The position numbers were made by a program, and so were the translations under genes. A stretch of 64,000 bases of DNA from an uncultured Sphingomonas sp. (GTDB lineage Bacteria > Pseudomonadota > Alphaproteobacteria > Sphingomonadales > Sphingomonadaceae): positions 43,371 to 107,370 of the forward strand of contig CAJYLV010000055.1 in the NCBI GenBank assembly GCA_913776255.1, in the 5' to 3' direction. Below the pieces are notes generated by a model that saw only the letters and a program-made list of their open reading frames with translations, made no database searches and was not told the DNA's origin. This document shows, in pieces, positions 39,218-49,235 of this stretch; the stretch's first letter is position 1, and each line of letters opens with the position of its first letter.

Positions 39218-42200
39218 GGGCTTCCTCCAGATGGCTCGTCGCGGGCACCGGACGGGCCGCGCCGCGGCGCCGGTGCACGAGACTGAAGATGACGGGGACG
39301 AACATCAGCGTCGCGAAGGTGGCGACCAGCAACCCGCCGATCACCGCGCGGCCCAGCGGGGCGTTCTGCTCGCCGCCCTCGCCCAGCCCCAGCGCCATCG
39401 GCAACATGCCGATGATCATCGCAAGCGCGGTCATCAGCACCGGGCGGAAGCGCGTCATCCCGGCCTCCAGCGCGGCGGCGGTGGCGTCGCCCAGTTCGGT
39501 GAGCCGCTCGCGCGCGAAGCTCACCACCAGGATCGCGTTCGCGGTGGCGACGCCCATGCACATGATCGCACCGGTCAGCGCGGGCACCGACAGCGTCGTG
39601 CCGGTCGCGAACAGCATCCAGACGATCCCCGCCAGCGCGCCGGGCAGCGCGGTGATAATGACGAACGGATCGAGCCAGCTCTGGAAGTTCACGACGATCA
39701 ACAGGTAGATCAGCACGATCGCGCCGATCAGCCCATAGCCCAGTCCCGAAAAGGCGCTGTTCATCGTCGCATATTGCCCGCGCATCGCCACGACCGCACC
39801 CTTGGGGGCCTCGGCCTTGAGGTCGTCGAGCACCCGCTGGATGTCGCCCGACACCGCGCCGAGATCGCGGCCGGCCGGCGTCGCGAAGATGTCGACCACC
39901 GGGGCGATATTATAGTGCGAGACGACCGCGGGGGCGTTGGCGCGGACGATCGTGCCCAGCCCGCCCAGCACCTGCGAGCGACCGCTGCTGCCGGTCACCG
40001 GGATGCTCGACAGGTCGCTCATCGAGCCGACGCGATATTCGGGCGCCTGCGCGACGACCGGGTAGGACACGCCATTGTCGGGGTTGAGGAAGAACACCGG
40101 CGCGGTCTGTCCGGTCCCCGCCAGCGAGCTGGCGAGGCTGGTCGTCACGTCGCGCTCGGTCAGGCCATATTGGCCGATGCGGCTGCGATCGACCGCGACG
40201 GTGAGCTGCGGATAGCGCGCCGATTGCTGGATGCGCGCGTCGGCCAGACCGGGAATGCGCGCGATGCGCCGCATGATCTTCTGCGCATAGGCGGCGTTGG
40301 CCGCGGCGTCCTTGCCGGTGACCTGGATGTCGATCGGCGCGGGCGCACCGAAATTGAGGATCTGGCTGGTGATGTCCGCCGGCAGGAACGAGAAGGTCGC
40401 GCCGGGGAAGTCGCGCGGCAATTGTTCGCGCAGCCGCCGGACATACTCCTCGGTCGGCCGGTGGTCGTGCGACAGCTGGATCAGCACGTCGCCGTCCTGC
40501 GGACCGACCGTCCCCGAATTGTTGTAGGTCGTGTTGATCGAGCTGACCGGCAGGCCGATGTTGTCGACCACCGACACCAGCTCCTCGGCCGGGATGATCT
40601 GTCGGATGCGGCGCTGGATGCGGTCGAACTCGGCCGAGGTCTGCTCGATCCGGCTGCCGACCGGGGCGCGGACGTGCATCGCGATCTGCCCGGCGTCGAC
40701 CGACGGGAAGAAATTCTGCCCGAGAAACGGCACCAGCCCGAACGACAGCAGCACGACGGCGAGAAATCCGATCACGAACGCCTTCGGCGCGGTCAGCACG
40801 CGTTGCAATATCCCGCCATAGCCGGTCCGGAAGCGCTCGAACCGCGTCTCGAAGCCGCGCTGGAAGCGCACCAGCGGGTTGCGCGACGTCGCCGACCCGC
40901 CGCTGTGCTGGTCGTGATCGTCCCCCGCGCCGTGCGGACGCAGCAAATACATCGCCATCGTCGGCACCAACGTGCGCGAAAGGATGAACGAGGCGATCAT
41001 CGCGAACACCACCGCCAGCGCCAGCGGCACGAACAGGAACCCCGCGACTCCGGGCAGGAAGAACATCGGCACGAACACGATGCAGATGCACAGCAGCGAG
41101 ACGAACGCCGGCGTCACGATCTGCGCCGCCCCGTCGAGGATCGCGCGATGCACCGGCTTGCCCTGTTCGAGATGCCAGTTGATGTTCTCGATCGTCACCG
41201 TCGCATCGTCCACCAGGATGCCAACCGCGAGGCTCAGCCCGCCCAACGTCATGGTGTTCAAGGTGTTGCCCGTCACCGCCAGCCCGATGATCGCGGACAG
41301 GATCGCCAGCGGTATCGAGATCGCGATGATCACCGTCGACCGCCACGAGCCGAGAAACAGCAGGATCATCAGGCTGGTCAGCGCCGCCGCGATCAGGCCC
41401 TCCTTGACCACCCCCTCCACCGCGGCGCGCACGAACAGCGACTGGTTGCCGATCGGCACGATCTTCAGCGTGCTGGGCAGCGTCTCCTGAATCTTGGGCA
41501 GCGCGTCCTTGATCCCCTGCACGATCGCCAGCGTCGAGGTCGCACCGTTCTTGAGCACCGTCATGATGACCGAGCGCGATCCGTCGACGTGCACGACATT
41601 GGTCTGCGGCGCGGCGCCGTCGCGGACGTGCGCGACGTCGCGCATGTAGATCGTTGCGCCGTCCACGACCTTGACCGGGATGTTGTTGAGCTCCTCGATC
41701 GAGCCGGGCGCGTTGTTGAGCCGGACGCTGTACTGGAACCCGCCGATCTTGGCGAAACCGGCCGGATTAATCTGGTTCTGCGCCGCGATCGCATTGCCGA
41801 CATCCTGCGCCGACAGGCCCTTCGACTGGAGCGCGTCGGGGTCGAGGTCGATCTGGATCTGCCGCTGCCGCCCGCCCGAGGGATAGGGAATCGCCGCGCC
41901 CGGCACCGTCACCAGCCCGGGACGGACCTGGTTGCTGGCGAGATCGAACATCTGCCCTTCCGACAGCCCCTTGCCCGACAAGGCGAGCTGGACGATCGGC
42001 ACCGTCGAGGCGCTGTAGTTGAGCACCAGCGGCGGGGTGATCCCCGGCGGCAATTGCTTCAGCACGGTCTGCGACACCGACGTCACCTGCGCGGTGGCGG
42101 TGCGGATGTCGGCGCCAGGCTGGAAGTAGATCTTCACCACCCCGATGCCGGGCAGCGACTGGCTCTCGATATGGTCGATGTCGTTGACCGTGGTGGTCAG

Positions 42201-42413
42201 CACGCGCTCGAACGGGGTAATGATCCGCCCGGACATCTCGTCGGGCGACAGGCCGGCATATTGCCAGGCGGTGGCGATCACCGGCACCTTGATGTCGGGG
42301 AAGATGTCGACCGGCGTGCGGAGCGCCGCCAGCACGCCGACGATGGCGATCAGGATCGCCATGACGATGAAGGTCAGCGGTCGTGACAGCGCTACGCGTA
42401 CGATGCCGATCAT
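39210..42413 (-). CDS. RND efflux permease
   Basis: Start ATG 42413 MIGIVRVALSRPLTFIVMAILIAIVGVLAALRTPVDIFPDIKVPVI...TLGGLSLAVGILVDDATVTIENI. Confidence 0.95.
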   Translation of the reverse strand: MIGIVRVALSRPLTFIVMAILIAIVGVLAALRTPVDIFPDIKVPVIATAWQYAGLSPDEMSGRIITPFERVLTTTVNDIDHIESQSLPGIGVVKIYFQPGADIRTATAQVTSVSQTVLKQLPPGITPPLVLNYSASTVPIVQLALSGKGLSEGQMFDLASNQVRPGLVTVPGAAIPYPSGGRQRQIQIDLDPDALQSKGLSAQDVGNAIAAQNQINPAGFAKIGGFQYSVRLNNAPGSIEELNNIPVKVVDGATIYMRDVAHVRDGAAPQTNVVHVDGSRSVIMTVLKNGATSTLAIVQGIKDALPKIQETLPSTLKIVPIGNQSLFVRAAVEGVVKEGLIAAALTSLMILLFLGSWRSTVIIAISIPLAILSAIIGLAVTGNTLNTMTLGGLSLAVGILVDDATVTIENINWHLEQGKPVHRAILDGAAQIVTPAFVSLLCICIVFVPMFFLPGVAGFLFVPLALAVVFAMIASFILSRTLVPTMAMYLLRPHGAGDDHDQHSGGSATSRNPLVRFQRGFETRFERFRTGYGGILQRVLTAPKAFVIGFLAVVLLSFGLVPFLGQNFFPSVDAGQIAMHVRAPVGSRIEQTSAEFDRIQRRIRQIIPAEELVSVVDNIGLPVSSINTTYNNSGTVGPQDGDVLIQLSHDHRPTEEYVRRLREQLPRDFPGATFSFLPADITSQILNFGAPAPIDIQVTGKDAAANAAYAQKIMRRIARIPGLADARIQQSARYPQLTVAVDRSRIGQYGLTERDVTTSLASSLAGTGQTAPVFFLNPDNGVSYPVVAQAPEYRVGSMSDLSSIPVTGSSGRSQVLGGLGTIVRANAPAVVSHYNIAPVVDIFATPAGRDLGAVSGDIQRVLDDLKAEAPKGAVVAMRGQYATMNSAFSGLGYGLIGAIVLIYLLIVVNFQSWLDPFVIITALPGALAGIVWMLFATGTTLSVPALTGAIMCMGVATANAILVVSFARERLTELGDATAAALEAGMTRFRPVLMTALAMIIGMLPMALGLGEGGEQNAPLGRAVIGGLLVATFATLMFVPVIFSLVHRRRGAARPVPATSHLEEAHV

Positions 42414-42597
42414 AGGCACAGCTTCCCGTTGATGACGCCCCTGCGGCAACGAGTGTCGCACGCGGCGGGCGCTGACGACACCGGACCACCGGCAGCGGAC
42501 GGCGGCGAAGGACATGCCGCGTCGCAGCGAATGAGCGCCGATTGCCGCTTTGTCTAATATTGTTTCTGCGCCGATTGAGACGTACAGCCTATCAATC

Positions 42598-43482
42598 ATG
42601 GAGCTGCGGCACTTGCGCTATTTCGTCCAGGTCGCCGAGGATCTGCACTTCGCGCGTGCCGCGGCACGGCTCGGCATGTCGCAGCCGCCGCTCAGCCAGC
42701 AGATCCGGCAGCTCGAGGACGAGTTGGGCGTGCGGCTGCTCGATCGCACCAGCCGCCGCGTGGCGTTGACGTCTGCCGGCACCGCCTTTCTCGACGCCGC
42801 GCGCCGCGTGCTGGCCGAAGCGGACCGGGCGGCGCAGATCGCGCGGCGCGTCGCGCGCGGCGAACTGGGCGAGCTGCGGATCGGTTTCAACGCTTCCGCG
42901 CCGTTCATCCCGCGGGTCGCAAGCGCGATCCACGAATTCCGCTTGAAGTACCCCGAGGTGCAGCTCGCGTTGTCGGAAGTGGCGGGGCGTGCGCAGGTCG
43001 ACGCGATCGTCGCCGACTCACTCGACGTCGGTTTTCTGCGCAGCGCCGCGCTGCCAGCGCTGCCGCCGGAGCTGGTCGCGACGCGCATCCTCACCGAGCG
43101 GCTGATGGTCGCCACTCGGCCCGACCATCCGCTCGCGGGTCGCGCCGGGCTGCGGCTGGCAGACGCGGCCGGCTACCCGCTCGTCGTTTATGCGAGCGAC
43201 CGGAGCGGCGGCTTCACCAAGGAACTCTTCGCACTGATGAGCGCCGATGGCGTCGCGCCGCGCGTCGCGCAGACGGTGCATGAAGTCTCCACGCTGCTCG
43301 GCCTCGTCGCCGCGGGGGTTGGCATCACGGTGGTGGCGCAGTCGCTCTGCGCGCTCCGCTCGGCCGGTCTGGTCTACACGCCGTTCGCGGACGAGGACGC
43401 GGTGAGCGCGATCTGGCTCGTTCACGCCGCCGCCTGCACCCGGACCGCGACGAACTTCGCCGCGATCGTGAAGGCGCCCTGA
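42598..43482 (+). CDS. LysR family transcriptional regulator
   Basis: MELRHLRYFVQVAEDLHFARAAARLGMSQPPLSQQIRQLEDELGVRLLDRTSRRVALTSAG; divergent from RND operon. Confidence 0.93.
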   Translation: MELRHLRYFVQVAEDLHFARAAARLGMSQPPLSQQIRQLEDELGVRLLDRTSRRVALTSAGTAFLDAARRVLAEADRAAQIARRVARGELGELRIGFNASAPFIPRVASAIHEFRLKYPEVQLALSEVAGRAQVDAIVADSLDVGFLRSAALPALPPELVATRILTERLMVATRPDHPLAGRAGLRLADAAGYPLVVYASDRSGGFTKELFALMSADGVAPRVAQTVHEVSTLLGLVAAGVGITVVAQSLCALRSAGLVYTPFADEDAVSAIWLVHAAACTRTATNFAAIVKAP

Positions 43483-43648
43483 TGGGGACAGCAACACTGG
43501 TCGGGCAGAATCTGGCCAACGACACGCAACGGCTCGCCACCGCGCTCAACAAGTACGAGGTGGTGATGCCGGGGCGCCGGCTGATGGCCACGCTGCGCAT
43601 CGCGACGAACTGACCGCGCGACGGCCGGCTCGCTCCCCGCCCTCCCAT

Positions 43649-43738
43649 CGTCATCCCGGGCTCGACCCGGGATCCCGCTTTTTCTTTTCCTCAGGCCGGG
43701 AAGAAGAAGCGGGATCCCGGATCACGTCCGGGGCGACG
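43649..43738. repeat. Composite inverted repeat (about 32-bp imperfect arms), REP/BIME-like
   Basis: cgtcatcccgggctcgacccgggatcccgctt ... aagcgggatcccggatcacgtccggggcgacg. Confidence 0.85.
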
Positions 43739-43813
43739 ACCGGGGAACGAGGCAGCGACAGTAGTGCACGCCGTCACCGTGACACGGGCGGCACGCGCCG
43801 TTACGAAGCGCCG

Positions 43814-44224
43814 GTGCGGGCGATCCGGCAGCTTCTCGCGCAACGCCATCTCGCCGTACTGCTCTGCGCGGCGACGCTGCTGCTGCGGGTGCTGGTGCCG
43901 ACCGGCTATATGATCGGCACCGCGCACGGCGACCCCGCGATCATCCTCTGCCCCGGCACCGTGCCGGCAGCGACGGGCGCCGCCATGCCGGGGATGCGCG
44001 GCGACATGCACGAGCACGGCGACACCGGCGATCACGGCAAGGCGCAGCAGCCCTGCGCGTTCGCCGGCCTGTCGGCCGCGATGCTGGGCGCGATCGATCC
44101 GATCCAGCTCGCCGCGCTGATCGCCTTCGTCCTGACGCTCGGGCGCGTCGCCACACCCCCGCCGGTGCCGACGCAGCCCGGCTATCTGCGCCCCCCGCTC
44201 CGCGGACCACCCGCCGCACCTTGA
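43814..44224 (+). CDS. DUF2946-like small membrane protein with Met/His-rich segment
   Basis: MRAIRQLLAQRHLAVLLCAATLLLRVLVPTGYMI...ILCPGTVPAATGAAMPGMRGDMHEHGDTGDHGKAQQPCAFAGLS. Confidence 0.65.
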   Translation: MRAIRQLLAQRHLAVLLCAATLLLRVLVPTGYMIGTAHGDPAIILCPGTVPAATGAAMPGMRGDMHEHGDTGDHGKAQQPCAFAGLSAAMLGAIDPIQLAALIAFVLTLGRVATPPPVPTQPGYLRPPLRGPPAAP

Positions 44225-44307
44225 CCGGCCATCGCGCGTCGCACGTGGCGACGCGATCATCATGTGCGGCCCGCGCCTCCCGCGCCGGGCCGGTCGAAGG
44301 TATTCCC

Positions 44308-46533
44308 ATGCTTCAGAGACACTTTCTGGCAGGCGCCGCATTGCCCTGCCTGCTGCTGGCCGTCCCGGCCGGCGCCCAGACGCGCGACGCCAATAACGAT
44401 CGTGGCGACGAACGCAGCGATGCGACGATCGTCGTCACCGGCCAGCGCGATCCACTCCGGCTCGACGCGCAGGCACAGGCGAGCAGCCGGCTCGGGCTGA
44501 CGATCCGCGAGACGCCCGCGAGCGTCGAGGTCCTGACGCAGGACGATCTGCAAGTGCGCGGGCTGCGCACCGCGCGCGAGACGTTCAACGACGTGGTGGG
44601 CGCCATCGCCGGCAACGTGCCCGGCAACCCCGCAGTCGTGTCCTTGCGCGGCTTCGCGGGCAACACCGTGTCGATCCTCCAGGACGGGGTGCGGGTCTCG
44701 GCGTCGACCGTCGTCCAGCGCGACGCCGGCACCTGGCGTTACGACCGGATCGAGGTGCTGAAAGGACCGGCGTCGGTCCTTTACGGCGAGGGCGCGCTGG
44801 CGGGGGTGATCAACAAGATTACGCGCAAGCCGGTGCTCGGCGAACGCCATCTCGACACCTTGCTGTCGGTCGGCAGCTTCGACACGCTGTCGGCGGCCGG
44901 CGGGGTCAATCTGCCGGTATCGTCGACGCTCGCGGTGCGTGCGGACGCCAGCTACCAGCATTCCGACAGCCGCTACGACGTCGACAACAACGCCACCTTC
45001 GCGGCCGGGCTGACCGCGAGCGCGCTGTGGCGGCCGAGCGAACGGCTGTCGCTGCTGGTGGCGGTCGACCATTTCGAGGATCGCTACGATTCCAGCTATC
45101 AGGGGCTGCCACTGATCCCCGCGCGATATGCGCTGCGCCCCGGCGATGCGATCACGACGGCGACCGGTCTGGTCGCCGATCGCGCGCTGCGCCGGCGCAA
45201 CTACAATCCGCTGGGCGCCTATTCGGGGGCCGACGAAACGACGCTGCGCTCGCGGCTCGACTGGTCGATCGGCGGCGGGTGGAGCGTCGCGCTCGACCTG
45301 ACCGGCTATACTGCGAAGCGCGCGTTCCTGCTCGCGGACACGCAGACGTTCGTCGCGCCGACCGCGGCCTTCCCGAACGGCAGCTTTCGCCAGAGCTATC
45401 AGGATTTCCGCCACGATCACCAATTCTGGAACGCGCGCGGCGTGATCGGCAACGACGGCCGGCTCGCGGGGCTGCGCAACCGAGTCAGCCTCGGCGTCGA
45501 GCACAACGCCACCGATTTCGTCAGCCTGCGGCAAAGCGCGCCCAATTCGGTCCTGCCGGCGGTCGACGTGCGCCATCCGGCGCCGCTGTCGCTTCCCGCC
45601 GGCACCGCGATCTTCACCGCCGGCAACGTCACGTTCGATTCCAGGCTGAAGCAGACGTCGGTGTTCGCGGAGGACGCCGTGAACCTGACGCCAAAATGGC
45701 TGCTGGTCGGCGGGGTGCGCTGGGACCATATGCAACTCGACCGTGCGACGACGCAGAACGTCACCGGCAGCGTCGATCGCAACACGCCGACCTTCGATCC
45801 GGTGTCGTGGCGCGCGGGCACGACCTGGGAGGCGACCCCCGCCGTCACGCTCTACGCCCAATATACGACCGCGGTCTCGCCGGTATCCTCGATCCTGCTG
45901 GCGTCGATCGCCAACAGCCGCTTCCGGCTGACCACCGGCCACGCCTATGAGGCCGGGTTCAAGGCGAGCGGCTGGGGCGGTCGCGCCAGCCTCACCGGCG
46001 CCGTCTACCGCATCGCGCAACGGGACATCCTGACCCGCGATCCGAGCAACCCGGCGCTGGCGATACAGGGCGGGCGGCAATCCTCGCAAGGCATCGAACT
46101 GTCCGGCGTCGTCACGCCGGTCGCGGCGCTGCGGCTTTCGGGCGGCGTCTCCTATACCGATGCGCGCTACGACGCGCTGTCCGAGCTGGTGAGCGGCGCC
46201 CGCATCGATCGGAGCGGCAACCGCCCGATCAACGTCCCCGCGACCACGGTAAACGCCGCAGCGCTCTACACGATCGCCGGCACGGTGACGCTGGGCGGCG
46301 TCGTGCGGCACGCCGGCGCTTTCTACACCGACACCGCCAACACGATCCGCGTCGCCGGCCATGATGTGCTGGACGCCAGCCTGTCGGTGCCCGTCAGCCG
46401 CCAGGCAACGCTGACGCTGCGCGGCCGGAACCTGACCGACGCCTTCTACGGCGAATATTCCGGCTATCCGACCACCAACGTCTATATCGGTGCGCCGCGC
46501 TCGTTCGAGGTGGCGCTGGCGACGCGGTTCTGA
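44308..46533 (+). CDS. TonB-dependent siderophore/metallophore-type receptor
   Basis: MLQRHFLAGAALPCLLLAVPAGAQ; IRETPASVEVLTQDDLQVRGLRTARETFNDVVGAIAGNVPGNPAVVSLRGFAGNTVSILQDGVRV...RIEVLKGPASVLYGEGALAGVINKITRKP; ends EVALATRF. Confidence 0.92.
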   Translation: MLQRHFLAGAALPCLLLAVPAGAQTRDANNDRGDERSDATIVVTGQRDPLRLDAQAQASSRLGLTIRETPASVEVLTQDDLQVRGLRTARETFNDVVGAIAGNVPGNPAVVSLRGFAGNTVSILQDGVRVSASTVVQRDAGTWRYDRIEVLKGPASVLYGEGALAGVINKITRKPVLGERHLDTLLSVGSFDTLSAAGGVNLPVSSTLAVRADASYQHSDSRYDVDNNATFAAGLTASALWRPSERLSLLVAVDHFEDRYDSSYQGLPLIPARYALRPGDAITTATGLVADRALRRRNYNPLGAYSGADETTLRSRLDWSIGGGWSVALDLTGYTAKRAFLLADTQTFVAPTAAFPNGSFRQSYQDFRHDHQFWNARGVIGNDGRLAGLRNRVSLGVEHNATDFVSLRQSAPNSVLPAVDVRHPAPLSLPAGTAIFTAGNVTFDSRLKQTSVFAEDAVNLTPKWLLVGGVRWDHMQLDRATTQNVTGSVDRNTPTFDPVSWRAGTTWEATPAVTLYAQYTTAVSPVSSILLASIANSRFRLTTGHAYEAGFKASGWGGRASLTGAVYRIAQRDILTRDPSNPALAIQGGRQSSQGIELSGVVTPVAALRLSGGVSYTDARYDALSELVSGARIDRSGNRPINVPATTVNAAALYTIAGTVTLGGVVRHAGAFYTDTANTIRVAGHDVLDASLSVPVSRQATLTLRGRNLTDAFYGEYSGYPTTNVYIGAPRSFEVALATRF

Positions 46534-46560
46534 CGACGGGGCAGCGCGGGTCGCGCACCG

Positions 46561-46977
46561 TCAGGCCGTGGCGAAGGGGGTGGCGAACTCCAGCCGGATG
46601 CCGCCCGGGATGAACACGAGGAAGTGCCGGGTCGCCGACCCCAGCCGCATCGCTTCGGGAGCGACGTCGACCACGACATCGGGATGGGCGCTGACGCGCG
46701 TCCATGCCACGTCGAGGGCGGCGTCGTCCGCAACCGCGAGCGACAGGTGGTGCAGTCCGATGTTGGCGCGGCGATCGAAGGGGCGCGCCGTCGCCGGATC
46801 GGCGGCGCGCCACAGCGTGAGGAGGATCCGGCCATCGGACACGAAAAGCGCGGGATAGTCGGGTTGGCCCCCGACCACTTCGAAGCCCAGCACCGCGCAG
46901 AAGAAGGCACGCGCCTGCTCGAGATCGGGAACGGTAAGCCCGACGTGATGCACGCCGGCGGTCAATCTATCGGTCAT
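46561..46977 (-). CDS. VOC family protein (glyoxalase-like)
   Basis: VHHVGLTVPDLEQARAFFCAVLGFEVVGGQPDYPALFVSDGRILLTLWRA. Confidence 0.88.
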   Translation of the reverse strand: MTDRLTAGVHHVGLTVPDLEQARAFFCAVLGFEVVGGQPDYPALFVSDGRILLTLWRAADPATARPFDRRANIGLHHLSLAVADDAALDVAWTRVSAHPDVVVDVAPEAMRLGSATRHFLVFIPGGIRLEFATPFATA

Positions 46978-47581
46978 GATCCTGATCCTTCAGTTGGGAA
47001 AGCGCCGCGCGAAGGCGCGCGATCTCGGCGTGGAGCGGTGCCGACGCCGCCTCGATCTGGGCGGCGGTGAAGCGCGGGGTAATATGCTGCGGGCAGTTCC
47101 AGTCGAACCCGATCACATCGATCACGAACGCCCGTTCGCCCGTGGCGGCATAGCCGGACGGCATCAGCGCGGCGATCTGGTCGGGCGCGTCGCTAATCTG
47201 CGCGTGGCCGATCAGCTTCAGCCGGCGCTGCGCCGGATAGTCGATCAGGAACAGCGACACGCGGTCGTCGTGCGCCAGGTTCGCGGCCGACAGGAACTGC
47301 CGGTTGCCCCGATAGTCGGCGAAGCCGATCCGGTTGCCCGACAGATGGCGCAGGAAGCCGGGCGGGCCGCCGCGATGCTGGAGGTACGGCCAGCCCGTCT
47401 CGCCGACGCTCGCCATGTAGAAACTGTCGCGCGCCGCGATGAACGCCAGCTCGCGCTCGGTGAGCACGTCGGTCTCGTCCGCCTGCGCTTCCAGCCGCGC
47501 ATAGGCGGCGCGCGACCCGTCCCGCTCCTGCAGGGCGCGCGCGCCAGGACCGAACATCGTCTTCAGAAATGTCTGTGCCAT
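46967..47581 (-). CDS. Pyridoxamine 5'-phosphate oxidase family protein
   Basis: Start ATG 47581 MAQTFLKTMFGPGARALQERDGSRAAYARLEAQ...TERELAFIAARDSFYMASVGETGWPYLQHRGGPPGFLRHLSGNRIGFADYRGNRQFLSAANL. Confidence 0.88.
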   Translation of the reverse strand: MAQTFLKTMFGPGARALQERDGSRAAYARLEAQADETDVLTERELAFIAARDSFYMASVGETGWPYLQHRGGPPGFLRHLSGNRIGFADYRGNRQFLSAANLAHDDRVSLFLIDYPAQRRLKLIGHAQISDAPDQIAALMPSGYAATGERAFVIDVIGFDWNCPQHITPRFTAAQIEAASAPLHAEIARLRAALSQLKDQDHDR

Positions 47582-47661
47582 CAGGCGAACGCCTCCCCGG
47601 CGCTGGCCGACCGGCCAACGGTGCCGGTCAGCGGTTTGGAAATGTCCTGCTTCGCGCCCGC

Positions 47662-48243
47662 TCAGCCGCCGCGCTCGATCGCCCCGAGCAACGTCGCGCA
47701 AAGGCGATCGATCGCGCGCCGGAACGCCGCCTCGTCGCCGAGCGCGCGCGTCAGGACGATCGCGCCCTGGATCCCCGATACCGCCGCCTCGGCGAGTTCC
47801 GCGGCCTGCGGCGGCGGGACGTTCCCCCGCGCGAGACAAGCGGCCAGCGCCGCGATCCAGCGCGCGAAATACTTCCGCACGCGCGCCGCGAACACCTCGC
47901 CCGCCGCATTCAGACCGAGGCTGGCGACGACGCACACCCGCCGCCCCGACAGGAAATAGCCGGAGACGACGTCGAACATCGACGCGACCGCCGCCGCGGG
48001 ATCGGGATCGTCTTCCAGCGGCCGGAAGATCGCGGCGTCGAACCAGCGATCGATGTCGTCGAGCACCGCCGCCATCATCTCCTCCTTCCCACCGGGAAAG
48101 AAGTTGTAGAGGCTGCCCTTGCCGAGCCCGGTGGCCTTCGACAGCACCGCGAGGCTCGCGCCGTCGAAGCCGTGCGTGCGAAAGGCCTCGGCCAGCGCCG
48201 GCAGCGCGGCGGCGCGATCGGTGAGGACACGCTTCGGCGTCAC
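47662..48243 (-). CDS. TetR/AcrR family transcriptional regulator
   Basis: GTG start 48243: [61 protein letters not shown] overlap with upstream gene. Confidence 0.9.
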   Translation of the reverse strand: MTPKRVLTDRAAALPALAEAFRTHGFDGASLAVLSKATGLGKGSLYNFFPGGKEEMMAAVLDDIDRWFDAAIFRPLEDDPDPAAAVASMFDVVSGYFLSGRRVCVVASLGLNAAGEVFAARVRKYFARWIAALAACLARGNVPPPQAAELAEAAVSGIQGAIVLTRALGDEAAFRRAIDRLCATLLGAIERGG

Positions 48244-48704
48244 AGGTCGAGATCGCTCAGCGACGGATGGTCGTCGGGCCGCCGGCCGAGCGGCCAGCGG
48301 AACTTGCGCTCCGTCTCGGCGATCGGCATTTCGTTGATGCTGGCGTGACGGTTCGCCATCAATCCGTCGTCGGCGAACAGCCAGTTCTCGTTGCCATAGG
48401 CGCGGAACCACTGCCCGCCGTCGTCGCGATACTCATAGGCGTAGCGGACCGCGATGCGGTTGCCGATGAAGGCCCATAGCTCCTTGATGAGCCGGTATTC
48501 GTGTTCCCTGTTCCACTTGCGGGTCAGGAAAGCCTGCGCCTCGTCGCGGCTGGCGGCGAACTCGACCCGGTTCCGCCAGCGCGTGTCCGGGGTGTAGGCC
48601 AGCGCGACCTTCGCGGCGTCGCGCGTGTTCCAGCCGTCTTCGGCGAGGCGGACCTTCTCGACGGCGGTGGCGTGCGTGAACGGCGGCAAGGGGGGACGGG
48701 ACAT
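48240..48704 (-). CDS. DUF1348 / NTF2-like (nuclear transport factor 2) family protein
   Basis: Start ATG 48704 [49 protein letters not shown]...[33 protein letters not shown]. Confidence 0.88.
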   Translation of the reverse strand: MSRPPLPPFTHATAVEKVRLAEDGWNTRDAAKVALAYTPDTRWRNRVEFAASRDEAQAFLTRKWNREHEYRLIKELWAFIGNRIAVRYAYEYRDDGGQWFRAYGNENWLFADDGLMANRHASINEMPIAETERKFRWPLGRRPDDHPSLSDLDL

Positions 48705-48787
48705 CGCGGTTCCTTTCGTTACCTGACCAAACGTCAATCGCGCGGCAACGGATCTTTCCAATCCGGCGACTCAGCTCCGACGTCATG

Positions 48788-48825
48788 TTGTACCGATTAG
48801 TACATCTATTTACCGATCGGTACAA
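48788..48825. promoter_or_regulatory. Candidate tandem TetR-type operators
   Basis: ttgtaccgattagtaca tctat ttaccgatcggtacaa: 10-bp perfect outer inverted repeat (ttgtaccgat/atcggtacaa) and perfect inner palindrome taccgatcggta, about 85-120 bp upstream of 48704. Confidence 0.6.
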
Positions 48826-49235
48826 CTCTCGTCCGCAGGCAGCGGGTCTGACCAGCACCAACACGGATTCGGCCGTTGGTAACACAATCATCGGCTGCGG
48901 ATCATTCAGCCGCGACTTGTAGGACGGTGGGTTTGCCGACAGATCAGCCACCGGGACAGGTGAGCGATCCCAAAGCGGTCTCGATGAAGCTTGCGATGAC
49001 ACTGACCCCGCGCCTAGGGTCGGAAGGTAGGCGCAGCACGTCGCGGGGGGAGGAAGCTGGCGATGGCGATCGACGTTCGCACCGGTGCGACAGGCCATAC
49101 CCATCCCTCCCCGCCGGCGCACCGCGCGCCTTTGCGCACGCAGCGATCCCGGCGCCACGCGCTTGCGGTACCGGTCCCGCTCACTTCCACCGGCCCGGCG
49201 ACCTCAACCGCCGCCCTTCCCTGCAAAGGAACGAT

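Noticed and set aside
38973-42386. 1137-aa + strand ORF antisense to the RND permease
   Set aside because: His/Arg/Asp-rich low-information antisense translation of a clear RND transporter.
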